A stretch of DNA of 64,000 bases from assembly GCA_026008535.1 (NCBI GenBank), contig BRKX01000002.1:62431170-62495169 (forward strand), read 5' to 3'. This DNA is from Perilla frutescens. Taxonomy: Eukaryota > Streptophyta > Magnoliopsida > Lamiales > Lamiaceae. The notes beneath the pieces were generated by a model. That model saw nothing but the letters and a program-made list of their open reading frames with translations. It was not told the DNA's origin and did no database searches. Position numbers and translations under genes: made by a program. Within the stretch, counting starts at the first letter, position 1; each line of letters opens with the position of its first letter. Shown here one piece after another: positions 12,158-23,242 of the stretch.

Positions 12158-12540
12158 GGGGATGCGATCCTCTATTCCAAATTTGATGTTCCAACTCCCA
12201 TTCCATGATCAAATTTACAAGTTTAATAATAGATATTATAAAAATAAAAATTAATTATAACATAATCGATCTAATCACATTTATCAACAAAAGATTGAAA
12301 TTGTAAAAATTATGAATCATATTTTTAAAATAATCAACCATAATAATCATTTTTTTGAAAACTAAATACTAAAAAATAATTATAAACCCTAATTAAGTGG
12401 GGTGAACTCTAAAAATAATCATAAAATTAAACTAAAATATAATAAATTAAAATTGAAGGAAAAAATGAAAGAAAACTTCATAAATTTAATCGTGAAAACG
12501 GATTGGAACACCAAATTTGAAATAGAGGATCCCATCCGAC
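12158..12540. mobile_element. TIR-bearing MITE, family copy 1
   Basis: The left end GGATGCGATCCTCTATTCCA with AATTTGATGTTCCAA pairs with the minus-strand right end GGATGGGATCCTCTATTTCA and AATTTGGTGTTCCAA. The AT-rich core resembles the copies at about 15990-16360 and 63060-63470. Noncoding. Confidence 0.6.
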
Positions 12541-13079
12541 AATATAGTACCGGTAGAGATTATTAAGCATTAAGTTCCACGTAATAAATAAAAAGCATCT
12601 TTTTTACTTTTAAAAAAAATGGAAATAACCGTTTGTCATTTTAATTTTCACTTGAATATATTAAATTATATAAAATAAACACTTTTATCAAAATTATATA
12701 TGTGTTATATTTATTTTGGTAGTTTCATATTTCTTCGATAAAATTTAAAACATCAAATTTTAATATATTTTAAATTACTTTTTCATAACATTAATATTAC
12801 GAAAAATAATATTAAATTATATAGCTAATTGTCAAATTATTTTAATTTGCTAAATGTGATAAAATTATATTATAAAACATGATTATGTATAAAAATATCA
12901 TTATAAGAGTTAGATTAATAAGTGCGCGTTATAGTTGTATAAAATAATGAACAAAGTCATATTCAATGGAGAATAATGATTAATTATAACGTGAGCACTA
13001 TGACATCAATTTGCTAAGCACACTATCCAGGCAATTTATTAAAATGTTGGGATGTAATTAATTACTTAAACATAAATTA
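12541..13079. other. AT-rich DNA, nothing recognised
   Basis: No frame or repeat supported. Confidence 0.4.
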
Positions 13080-13335
13080 AATAGAGCAAATAAATGATAA
13101 ACGGATGAAATTCGATTCTAAATTCAGAAGGAAATAAATGTTATAGTGTTTTGATTTCATTGATTTATCCATACAATCTCAATTCAATCATATAATTCAT
13201 TCACGATTCAACTTTTATTAGGACAATCACTCATTTAGCTTAAACATTCTCTTGAAGCACTTAAATTGTAGATTACATGCTAGAATTAATGTGTTCATTC
13301 AATTAATAATTGTGATGTCTCAAAATTTCATAAAA
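13080..13335. mobile_element. Fragment of the 1.45-kb LTR family
   Basis: The stretch with GACAATCACTCATTTAGCTT and TAGATTACATGCTAGAATTA resembles 57660-57770 inside the solo LTR at 57354-58802. No termini are preserved. Confidence 0.55.
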
Positions 13336-13772
13336 TGCAAAATATCTTATTTATTCAACAAATGAGTTTAATACAAGAAAGTAATATGAAACAATATGTA
13401 TTTAATCTTGACCATCACTCCGTTTCCACATCATTGTCCGAGCTTCTTTAACCTGAAAAATAAATAACTTTGGGGTAAATGCTATTAACTTAGTGAGTTA
13501 ACTCAATTATCCACACTATACAAATATAACAGTACTACAAGTCGTAACATATTTCATCATAAAACTCATAGGCCAATATAACATATATCTCGTAGGATCA
13601 TCATAAACATATGACCCGTAGGCCCATAACATATGCCAGAAGACCCATATGACTCGTATGCCCACCTGCACACTGCATATATAAACATAACAAGGATAAG
13701 AGTCCATATATATTCTCCGAAAGAATAAGAAAAATATAGTTAAAAATTTATCCACGCTTGTCGCCTCTCTTA

Positions 13773-14534
13773 AAGCTTGTAACGCCCCAGGTCCACAGGG
13801 GTGGGGCCCAGCAATGAAATGACGGCACAACGGGCCCGCCAACAACTACTTGGCATCCGTCATCGCATTGCCAAAATGGTTAACCCAAGTTGCAAGATAG
13901 TCCATTAAGCCCACTTATATACTTATCAAACTTTTATTCTCCCACCGATGTGGGACATTACATTCTCCCCCCGTTGGAGACACGACGTCCTCATCGTGCT
14001 CCTTCCTTTACAGAAAAACCGTCCCCGGGGTCCGGTTTGAGCGCACCTGGACTGGATCCAGGGCCAGGTCGAGCGCACCCGGAGTCAGCTCTGATACCAT
14101 TTGTAACGCCCTAGGCCCACGGGGGGGGCCCAATAACGAAACGATGACACAACGAGCCCGCTAGTATAGCTGTCAAAACCGGCCCAACCCGATTTTGGGC
14201 CGGACTGGACCGTGATTTTATAGGCCCAAAAGCTGGGCCGGCCTAGTGAAAAACCAGAATTTTAGCTTTAGGCCCACGGTGGTTGACCCGGTCCGAAATT
14301 GGGGCCGGGCTGGGCCTCAATTTTTTAGGCCCGACCCGTGAAAAATAGTTGGCTCGTGGGCTCGGCCTGGCCGGCCCGACCGGACCCATTTGACAGCTCT
14401 ACCCGCTAGCAACTACTTGGCATCCGTCCTTGCATTGCCAAAATAGTTAACCTAAGTTGTAAGAGAGTCCATTAAGGCCACTTATATACTTATCAAACTT
14501 TCATTCTCCCACCGATGTGGGACATTACAAAGCT
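13773..14534 (-). mobile_element. TRIM retrotransposon, complete, with 5-bp target duplication
   Basis: Terminal-repeat retrotransposon in miniature. LTRs of about 185 bases lie at 13778-13962 and 14102-14529 (the latter interrupted). Each starts TGTAACGCC and ends ACATTACA. On the minus strand the 5' LTR is followed by TGGTATCAGAGC, the usual initiator-tRNA-Met primer-binding site (14090s). A polypurine tract, CGGGGGGAGAA, precedes the 3' LTR at 13963-13973. The target duplication AAGCT lies at 13773-13777 and 14530-14534. The internal region is only about 140 bases and noncoding. Confidence 0.9.
14157..14409. mobile_element. hAT-type MITE nested in the TRIM LTR
   Basis: 237 bases (14165-14401) bounded by TATAGCTGTCAAA and, inverted, TAGAGCTGTCAAA. 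It is flanked by a perfect 8-bp duplication CCCGCTAG (14157-14164, 14402-14409), as expected for hAT transposition. The interior is unusually rich in GGCCCGG/CCGGCCC words. It has no coding capacity. Confidence 0.9.
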
Positions 14535-15863
14535 AGTGCAAGAAAACCATTAAAGGAGTTCATGACTTTTTGAAAGCTCGAAAGAAATAAAGAACTTGCT
14601 TCGAATATTTTTTAGTGTGATGAACTGAGTTTTAAAGTCCCCTTTTATACATTTTATTTAACATAAAAATGGAACCTTTCAAACTAGCGACGGATTGATT
14701 TGACTAAAATCAATTGCGATTTAATTTCACTGATTCGGTTGAAGATTGAAAGTGTGATTTGCAAGAAATATGTATTTGCTTTCTCCACACGAAGATGATA
14801 GCTTTGGATTAAAAATATTATCTTGAAATAGTATTGAGTTTAAAACAAATATTAAATTCATTTGGCCCATTAGCGAGTCACAATTTTTGCTAAAATTAAG
14901 AATAAGAAATAAAATTTATAATGTGATATTATGAAAAAAAAAAAATGATACACACTTTAATAATAAGTAAGGTGTACTTATAGGACTAACCAATATAAAT
15001 AACTCATTTGAATCAACATTTCCTGAAAATGGTAGCAACCAATCTGAAATAATTTTGGGTGTCATGTAATCTCAAATCTCAATCTTATTAATTAATGCAT
15101 TTTGTGTTATTGTATTTAAGTGTTAAAGCTACTCTCTCAATTTATGAATTAACACAATTATAGATCATCACTGAACCCATCGTAGAAGACCACCTCCAAA
15201 CCTACCTTCGAGGGCCGCTATTGAAGACGACTTCAAGGTTCTATCGAGGCCCAGCCTATACAGGCCCTAGGTCAAGCAGCAAGTGGCACCTTAGAAATGA
15301 GGGTCAAACTAAATCCCGAATTATAGGAAACGACCTTATCCTCTAGAAATGATTTTTGATCGGGTCTCTTAGAAGGTCATCAGATAGCGCCTCTAGGCTT
15401 AGACATCTATAACTGGGGGATGGTGAGCGCAGGGCAGAAGGTTAGAAACTAATACATTATTCTTAATATACCATCTACTTGACTTCAACAACATCTTTGA
15501 GCACACAAGGATTTTCTTTTGAGGTCTCAGTATCTTGAATTTAACCGGCATTTTATAAGTTAAAGCTCATCTCGTGACTTTTTTGATTACTTTTTTTCCA
15601 TTAGTATTTGTTATTTCCCATTATCTATCTTTTTTCGACTGTTACTTATCAGATTATTACTGATATAAGTGTCGAAGTCTGCTTCATTGTCACCGTCGAA
15701 GGTCTTTAGGCTTTTACTTTTTGTTTGTGTTTGTGTTTCACAGATCATTGTTGCCCGAATCCTGTTTCGAATACATATGGTTCGATGGGAATACTCGTGG
15801 AGTGGGATGAAATGATTTTTCCCTTGGGAATAATGATTTCTTCATAAAAGACGATTCATGTCC
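14535..15863. other. Intergenic DNA with a GC-richer block
   Basis: Mostly AT-rich. The block 15170-15440 is clearly less AT-rich and might be an old retroelement or gene fragment, but no frame there gives a recognisable protein. Confidence 0.35.
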
Positions 15864-15950
15864 CGATGAGGATGAGATTGTGTGGAGACCAAAGGTCATA
15901 GATTCGAATCTCCTCAATACCACCAGATCGGGTGTGTGAGTAAAAAAAAG
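15864..15950 (+). mobile_element. tRNA-derived SINE copy
   Basis: It carries TGGAGACCAAAGGTCATAG, box B-like GATTCGAATCTCC, CAATACCACC and the tail GGGTGTGTGAGTAAAAAAAA. The 5' box A region is diverged. Confidence 0.65.
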
Positions 15951-15984
15951 GCGATTCCTAATTTTAGACAATATCAATTGTAAG

Positions 15985-16365
15985 AATGCAAATTAAATCA
16001 TTTATCTCATTTTCTATCTCATCTGGTGTTCCATTTTGATTTTTATTCATTTTTCATCCTTTTTTCTTCAATTTCAATTTGTTTTGGTTTAGTTTAATTT
16101 TATAATTATTATTTATAGTTTATTCCACCAATTAGGTTTATATTTATTTTTAATTTTTAGTTAATATAATTGATTAATAGGGTTGCTCATTCCAAGATTA
16201 GGGTGTATAAATTTTTTAAAATTTCAACTTTTAGCAATAAATGGTTATTATGATTGGTTATACTATAATAAATTTAATTTTGTAATAAGCATTTTTAAAA
16301 TATTAAATTTGATAATGAGACACATTAGTGAAATATAGAATGTGAACTATAGTTATCCGGTAAGA
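15985..16365. mobile_element. MITE family copy 2 (decayed)
   Basis: It resembles, in inverted orientation, the elements at 12158 and 63060. Shared words include TTAGCAATAAATGGTTATTA against the complement of TAATCAACATTTATTGCTAA. The ends are diverged. Confidence 0.45.
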
Positions 16366-18002
16366 ATGAAAAACATATTTCTATCATACTTTTTTTATCT
16401 TTTGTAGAATTTCTACGCGGGATATCCGTGAAAGACATCAGTTTTTCGATTGTCTGATTTTAAGTATCATCCTAGATTTGTTATAATATTGAAAGATCAT
16501 TACATTTATAAAAAATTGGTAAAAATTCAGGTTAGAAAATATAACTAACCCTAAATTAATTTATAATCCTTGGCCGTACTTCTCACTTTATGTTTAGGTA
16601 GAATTTTGGTGGAAAGTGGTTTTTGCAACCCTTACGGGGTTTTTTTTATTGGAAATTTCCAACTTTTTTATTATTTAAAATATCCAAAATATGTTTTTTT
16701 TATTCATTACAATGAGACTCATGATTTAAATATACATCAATCCATTTTAACCACATCCTCTTTTTTTCTCAACCATAAAAATTTAAATTGATAAAATAAT
16801 CAAATAAATATATTTTCATTTTCAAACATATAACTCTAAGCATTAAATCATTTGTCATAATAAAAATCATTAATTTTTTTTTATAAACCAATACACCTTG
16901 TAAATTGAATTGAAAATACTAAAAGCTGAAAATTTATGTTGGACATAAAACCAACCATCTCTCTATTTTTGGGAGAATTTATTTTTATTTTACCTTGTCC
17001 CCTTAAACTTGTACTCATAGATCATAGAGATCATATCACGTCAATAATTTAAATAAATAAATATATACATATATATATATATATTAATATGGTAATATTT
17101 TTATTGTTTATGGGTAGTATCCGCATATTAGAAAAGATATATATTATCTAGATAAAGTCAAGTTTATCGATAAAAGTAAAGACGCATCAATGATCAAACA
17201 ATGTTAGTAGAAAGTGACCCATAGGAATAGTATGGCCCTGACGAGGATGGCCGAATTCGTCCACCCCACTTGTTATTTATTTTTATTATCTTCTCTAATT
17301 GCACGTGAAAAATGCATAGCATTTGATTAAATTTTACGTCCCAGAGAATATGTAGGTGCAAAACATTGGGGATAACACTACAATTTTTTGAGGCAAACAA
17401 CAAGAACATAATAAATTTTAAACTTTAAAGTCTCATTTATTTTAAGGATTTGCTATTGGGTGGATAGATAGTTTAGAGGATGAGGGGATGGATAAATCAT
17501 ATCTCGCATCTTTAGGTGGGATACACATCCTATAAATAGGCACTCAAAAATCATTTTATCACATGCCTTGGATTATTCACCATTTTAATATCATGCAAAG
17601 TAAACATATGATAACTTATTAATCCATCCTTATCCATCAAAGTAAACAAGATATAAGGGAAAATTAATTTTTCGTTATTTTATGTTTACCCTTTTATTAT
17701 TTTTGGTACCCTCAAATGTTAAAATAATATTTTAATAATTTGTATTATATCACTTTTGGTCCTCATGATCTGGAGTAAAAGATTTACTCTATAGACAAAT
17801 TTAAGTAAAATGTAATTATTAGTTTTTTTGGCAATTTATTAAAATTTTTGGGATCAAAATGTAACTTCAATTTTTTTACCCAAATTATATATTTCGTAAA
17901 CAAAAAAAAAAGGGCAAAGCGTCCAATGCAGAAACAAAAACAAAAATATTTGATGACCAACCAAGATTTAAAAATAATAAATGTGGGGTTTGATAGTAAT
18001 TA
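16366..18002. other. AT-rich intergenic DNA with a dispersed repeat
   Basis: The segment 16795-16940 is closely similar, in the same orientation, to 26365-26510, which adjoins the truncated copia LTR. The rest is AT-rich with short TA runs (17060-17090). No gene recognised. Confidence 0.45.
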
Positions 18003-19077
18003 CCACAAACCAAGGATGAAAATATCGCTATCACAACATATATCGCAACTTCAATTTTACGGATATATTGATATCGCATATCGATATCGCAGAAAATTGA
18101 AAAAAATGACGGAAATCATATTAAAATCTTGGAAATTTAGCATGAAATTTTATAAACTATTATGGCATATTATTATGCACATATTCCACTAATTTTTTTG
18201 ATAGAATTGTATTTTGAAAGTAAATATATAAATAATACATTATATAAATACTGTCTGAGACAATACATTTGACAAAATAATACATAATACAACATAAAAT
18301 GACTAATATAAACATTATAAAGTACAATTAATACCAAAATGAGGATCTATAAGGTTCAAATATAGTAAATGGAATGTCATCTTGTTCTAAACAATATTGG
18401 TACCAACTTATCACGTTCGAGTAATTATGGATATAATTATGCACATGTGCTTGATATGTTTCTTGATTTCTTCCAACAGCTTCACCATGAATTGGATAAT
18501 GTCCACTGACCCAATTATTTTGTTGATACACATTTTGAGTAGTCCAATCAATTTGTGAACTCCCATATGTGTAAGAAGCATATGCATCTTGGGACATATC
18601 ACTATGATCAGTGCCACCCATATTCATAGAATCAAGATTTGGCAAATAATTTATATTCAATCTTAGATTTCAATTTCGTGTGATATATGGGGAGAAAATT
18701 TTTAATGATTTGTCCATCATGTCCTCTAACTGAAAAAATGAAAAAAATAAAGTCGGTGCACGTGCATCTCACTTTTCTTTCTAACACATCCGTTGATTTC
18801 CCAGTTTTTTTGCAAAGTGAATGTCTTTATAAAACAAAAAATATTGCAACTCAAATAATTACATTGAAGACGTAAAAAAGATCACAAAAATATATAGTAT
18901 TAAATAAAAATCAAAATATATTATAAAAATATTAAAAAAATCGCGATATATTGCGATATATTGCGATTTCTCATTGATACTCGGGAAAAAAGATATTCCC
19001 TCCAATATCCGTATCGCAATGTCAATATCTGCGATATATCCGCGATATTTCGCGATATTTTCATCCTTGCCACAAAC
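18003..19077. mobile_element. hAT transposon, internally deleted, with perfect 8-bp duplication
   Basis: The element 18011-19069 starts CAAGGATGAAAATATCG and ends with its exact complement CGATATTTTCATCCTTG. It is flanked by CCACAAAC on both sides (18003-18010, 19070-19077), diagnostic of hAT-type insertion. Both subterminal regions are packed with CGATAT/ATATCG words, the probable transposase-binding repeats. At 1059 bases it is too short for a full transposase. Confidence 0.9.
18328..18660 (-). pseudogene. Possible C-terminal exon remnant of the hAT transposase
   Basis: An open frame of 110 residues lies centrally in the hAT element, starting MNINYLPNLDSMNMGG and ending FEPYRSSFWY. It is rich in Tyr, Gln, Asn and Ser. 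I do not recognise a catalytic domain. Its position, and a low-complexity tail of a kind often seen after the dimerisation region of plant hAT proteins, make a leftover last exon plausible. It could equally be a chance frame. Confidence 0.35.
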
Positions 19078-19454
19078 TTGATCGAGCAGGACACACACGC
19101 GCGCGTGTGGGTCCCATTTTTGACATTTTATGTAATGCATTGATCCGTGCTGATATGGCCTGTAATTTTTATTTTTTTAGTCAAAATCAGTATAGATCGT
19201 AATAGTAAAAGTATCACTCAAAATTTTAAAAGTATTACAAATATTCTTTGAAAATAACGGATTTGCTAGTTATCTTATATGAGTTTATTTAATTCAAATT
19301 GTGATTTTTTTCATTCCAAACAATGTTTAGAGTTTTGGAATTTATAATTTTTTTAGGGTTTATGGTTGTTTTAGGATTTATTTAAATTTTTAAGGTTTTA
19401 TTTGGTGTTTTTTAAGATTTATTAGTCTCAATTAAGGGTTATATTTAAGTTGAA

Positions 19455-20040
19455 AATTTTAATTGTCGAGTGCAATGCACGGGCCCACGCGTTAACATCA
19501 GGCGAGTGCATTGCACGAGTCGTCGGATTGTAAAAAAATTAAACTAATTCACTTTTATTTTAGGGTTCACTAATTCCATTATATGGTATATATTTATTTC
19601 AAAATTATATTTTTTTTATTTTCAATTATTGTTTATATTTATTTCAAAAAAATTAAATTCATTGTCGAGCATGATATACGATTCAACGCGTTAGTATCGG
19701 GCGACTGCATTGCGTAAGTCACTAGATTTCAAAATAAATTGAATTAATTCACTTAATTTTATAGTTTACAAATTTCATTTTATATATTTATTTCAAAATT
19801 ATATTTTTTATTTACAATTACCGTTTATATTTATTTTGAAAAATAATAATTGTCAAGTGCAATGCACGAGTCCAAGCGTTAGTGTTAGTTGAGTGCATTA
19901 TACGAGTCGTTAGATTTTAAAAAATTAAATTAATTCATTTTAATTTGAGGTTCATTAATTCCATTTTAAAGTATATATTTATATTTATTTCAAATAAATT
20001 AATACAATTCATTTTAATTTTAGGGTTCACTAATTTTATT
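19455..20040 (+). repeat. Decayed tandem repeat, three units of ~200 bp
   Basis: Units begin near 19461, 19663 and 19852. Each has TGTCGAGTGCAATGCACG or a variant, then GCGTTA and GAGTGCATTGCACGAGTC, then AATTCA and TTAGGGTTCACTAATTCCAT. Divergence rises across units. The GTGCAATGCAC core is palindromic. No coding capacity. Confidence 0.7.
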
Positions 20041-21314
20041 TTAGGATAATTTTAGGGAAAAAAAGAAAATCGCAAAAAATAATAATAAAAAAAAATATAT
20101 CATGCGCGTGCACTACACCCACCGCGCGTGAGAGCATGTCATATAAGCGTGCGATGCACACACCCGACAATGTTGATTTTTTTTCCTTTTTTTTGGTCTA
20201 AAGCGATTTGATGGGTCCAGACTCATACACCTTATGTACGGGAGACCAGCCTTTTATGTAAAATAATAATATGTTTGGCAAATACAAATTACTATGGATC
20301 AGATCTCCTATGCCCAACCATGTTATAATTTGTGTACTATGACTTATTTTTTCTGAATTTATTTTAATATATTCTATTTGAAGAAGAATGAACCATTAAT
20401 AAAAAAATAAATGAAATTAAATCAAATCATAATAAATTAAAATAAAAAAGTGAAGGTTTGACACAGAAAATGTCATAAAGAGTCTAGTGTGGAGTTAATA
20501 TCTCTAAGTGAAAATATAGATAGATTCAACATTAATTTAAAATGTGTATTTAAAATAAAACTCCCTTCAAGCTAAATATTTCAAGGTCAAATATTACCAA
20601 CACCTTTAATATGCATTTTCAATGCTAAATCTAACAAGTAATCACAAACAACGTACATTATACTGTATTCAAAAAACTCCGAAGGTACATGGACCTAAAC
20701 CTAGTTTTTTTTCTTCTTATTGAAAATGGAAAATGTACTTTTTGTATTTTTATATGTCGTGACGTTTACTCTGTCAATTTATAACTATAATTTTTGCCTC
20801 TGGTATTTCTCCTTTTGAAAAAATAAAAAAAAACTTTCCCCTTTCATTTTTAAAGTGAAGGGGTATAATCGAGAAAAACTAAAGTATATGGGAGCAAAAG
20901 TGTAAAAGAAAGAAACTTGGCTACATCATCACAACATGCAATGATGATGCAAATGCCCGAAAAATATGAGGGCAATATATAGTAAATTTAAATAAAGTAC
21001 AAGAGATGAAAACTCCAAAAAAATAAAACAATAAAAAGGGGAAGATTTGATGGTGCCTTAGGCGCACCAAACCCCAATTCTTACTTTTAATTAAAAAAAT
21101 ATTTTTATAATGTTTTTGTAAAAAATATTTTGGGAACGTTAATAACGATATCAGTAAATGTTAATTATATTGGTTTCGATTTTTTTCATCTTCTACTATG
21201 CAAATGATATTCGCAGTTTTTTAATGATATCGGGTAAAAAAATGCAATAACATTGTTGTTAGCATAGCATAAGACAAAAAAAATAGGATTGACGTGATTA
21301 GCACTTACCTAAAG
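20041..21314. other. Intergenic DNA with a short dispersed repeat
   Basis: The part 21050-21290, starting GGTGCCTTAGGCGCACCAAA, is similar to 53240-53580, which starts GGGCACCAAACCCC. This suggests a small non-autonomous element. The rest is unremarkable. Confidence 0.4.
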
Positions 21315-22140
21315 TGTGACATCCGGGGTTGAAGCGTGGAGTGATCGTTGGTGCAAGGCACAGACAAAGAACGACTCTTATAAGACTTCCAAACGAAGGG
21401 ACACATGAATGAACCGAATCCACCCGAAAGAGAGAGATTCTAAGGCTATACAGAAATGTAATTGTATAGTGGAGGAGAGCTTAAAGGATTTGATTGGTGC
21501 TACTCATACCACAAGGTGCATCTTCTTTTCTGGCGCTTATTCCACCAGAACTCCAAAGTTAAGCATGCTTGACCTGGGGTAATGGTGGGATGGGTGACCC
21601 CCTGAGAACAAAGTATGCTGGAAAGACTCGTGTTGGTTTGTGGGGATAGCCGTCAGTCCAGTGTGGTTCAGCGATGGACTAAGCGGAAGCTGGTGGGCAT
21701 GTGACGTCCGGGGCCGAAGCGTGGAGTGATCGCCGGTGCAAGGCACGTACAAAGAGCGACTTCTATAAGACTTCCAAGCGAAGGTTCACATGAATGAACC
21801 GAATCCACGGTGCAAGGCACGGACAAAGAGCGGCTTCTATAAGACTTCCAAGCGAAGGTTCACATGAATGAACCGAATCCACCCGAAAGAGAGCGATTAT
21901 AATCGCCGGTGCAAGGTACGGACAAAGAATGGGATAAAGAGCGTCTCCTATAAGGCTTCCAAGCGAAGGTTCACATGAATGAACCAAAAGGTTCACATGA
22001 ATGAACCAAATCCACCTGAAAGAGAGGGATTCTAAGGCTATACAGGAATGAGACTGTATAGTCGGGATTCTAAGGCTATACATGAATGAGATTGTATATC
22101 TTAACCAGGTCGTAACATAAAGCGTAAGACATGTCCCCAA
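21315..22140 (+). mobile_element. Cassandra-like TRIM sequence carrying a 5S rRNA-derived domain
   Basis: Two head-to-tail units start TGTGACATCCGGGG (21315) and TGTGACGTCCGGGG (21700) and share GAAGCGTGGAGTGATCG. The first ends GGGCA, so it has LTR-style TG...CA ends, and it includes a 5S-like domain. The second lacks that domain and contains internal duplications of the hairpin GGTTCACATGAATGAACC and of ATTCTAAGGCTATACA. I see no primer-binding site between the units, so this looks like LTRs joined by recombination rather than a complete element. Confidence 0.7.
21496..21640 (+). other. 5S rRNA-derived segment (degenerate)
   Basis: It matches plant 5S rRNA in order: GGTGCTACTCATACCA, AGAACTCCAAAGTTAAGC (internal box A), ATGCTTG, GGGATGGGTGACC (box C) and CTCGTGTT. 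Insertions and substitutions mean it should not fold as a working 5S rRNA. It is part of the Cassandra-like LTR, where such a domain is typical and may act as a polymerase III promoter. Confidence 0.8.
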
Positions 22141-23242
22141 ATAATTATTTAGAAATTAAAATTATATTTAAAAATACATTTTTAATTAAAATATGAAAAT
22201 TGAGGATTACGGATATCATCGAATCTTTCATAGCTGCGGTCATATAATTTAGAAAGGGCCAAAATAGAACTTCTCCGTTTTTTTTTTTGGATGAGTTCAC
22301 TAAATGAAACATTATTATCCTTATCTATACATATATTAAAATAAAATTGCTAGAGTAAAATTATCATAAAAAAATAGTCAAAAATTAATTTAAAATAATA
22401 TTGCTTCTAAAAAAGTTCAATACCTTTTGTTTTTTGCCTTCTCTTTTCTTTTTTTTACTTTTTTGCCCTTTTTTAATATTTTCTCTTTTTTCTTTTATTG
22501 TCCTTTTTCGATCTTTTATTTTATTTATACTTTTTTCCATTTTCTCTTTTATTAGTTTACTTTTTTTTGCCTTTTCTATTTTTTCTTTTCTTTTCGATCT
22601 TTTATTTTATTTATACCATTTTACATTTTTTTTCTTTTACTTAATATTTTTAGGTACATGAATCATGATCAAACCCACCATTTATTTTGATAATTAACGA
22701 AAATTCTATTTGTTTAATATTGTAATTATTTTATTTCTTTCTTTAATTTCTTTTTAACATTTATGTATATTCAAGTCCACCGTTTATTATTTTTAATTAA
22801 CATGAATTATACCTATTTAATATTATAACCGTCGGCCTATTTACTATTGTAATTGATCGCAACCTTATGTATTCATTTTATGAACTTATTTATATGTTTT
22901 TGTAATTTATCACTCCCGTATTATAATATTTCAAAAATTATTACATTTACTCATGAAAATTATGACCCTTCAAATCATAATTGTTTTGCATCCATGACTA
23001 ATGTTTTCCTAAAAATACTTCAAATTATCCTCCTATAATATTTTTCAAATTAGTCATTTATCACGACTCGCAACTCTCTTTTGTGCTTGAAAGTTGATCA
23101 CCATCCAGTGTGCATATGTCGAGGAAGTATGAATGAATGGATTAGTGATTCATTCCGATCTTAACAAGCATGAAAGATTAAAATGTTGCATCTAGAATAA
23201 AAGGCGGACACACTCACACAGTTCTTCTCAAAATTAGAGTTT
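22141..23242. other. Pyrimidine-rich and AT-rich spacer
   Basis: 22420-22650 is a strongly T/C-rich stretch, so the Phe/Leu-rich translations there are artefacts. 23040-23242 may contain the degraded junction of the truncated copia element. No gene seen. Confidence 0.4.

Noticed and set aside
21496..21640. Functional 5S rRNA gene
   Set aside because: Insertions and many substitutions relative to plant 5S, and it is embedded in an LTR-like repeat.
22401..22661. 86-residue Phe/Leu-rich membrane-like frame
   Set aside because: Product of a T/C-rich low-complexity tract.
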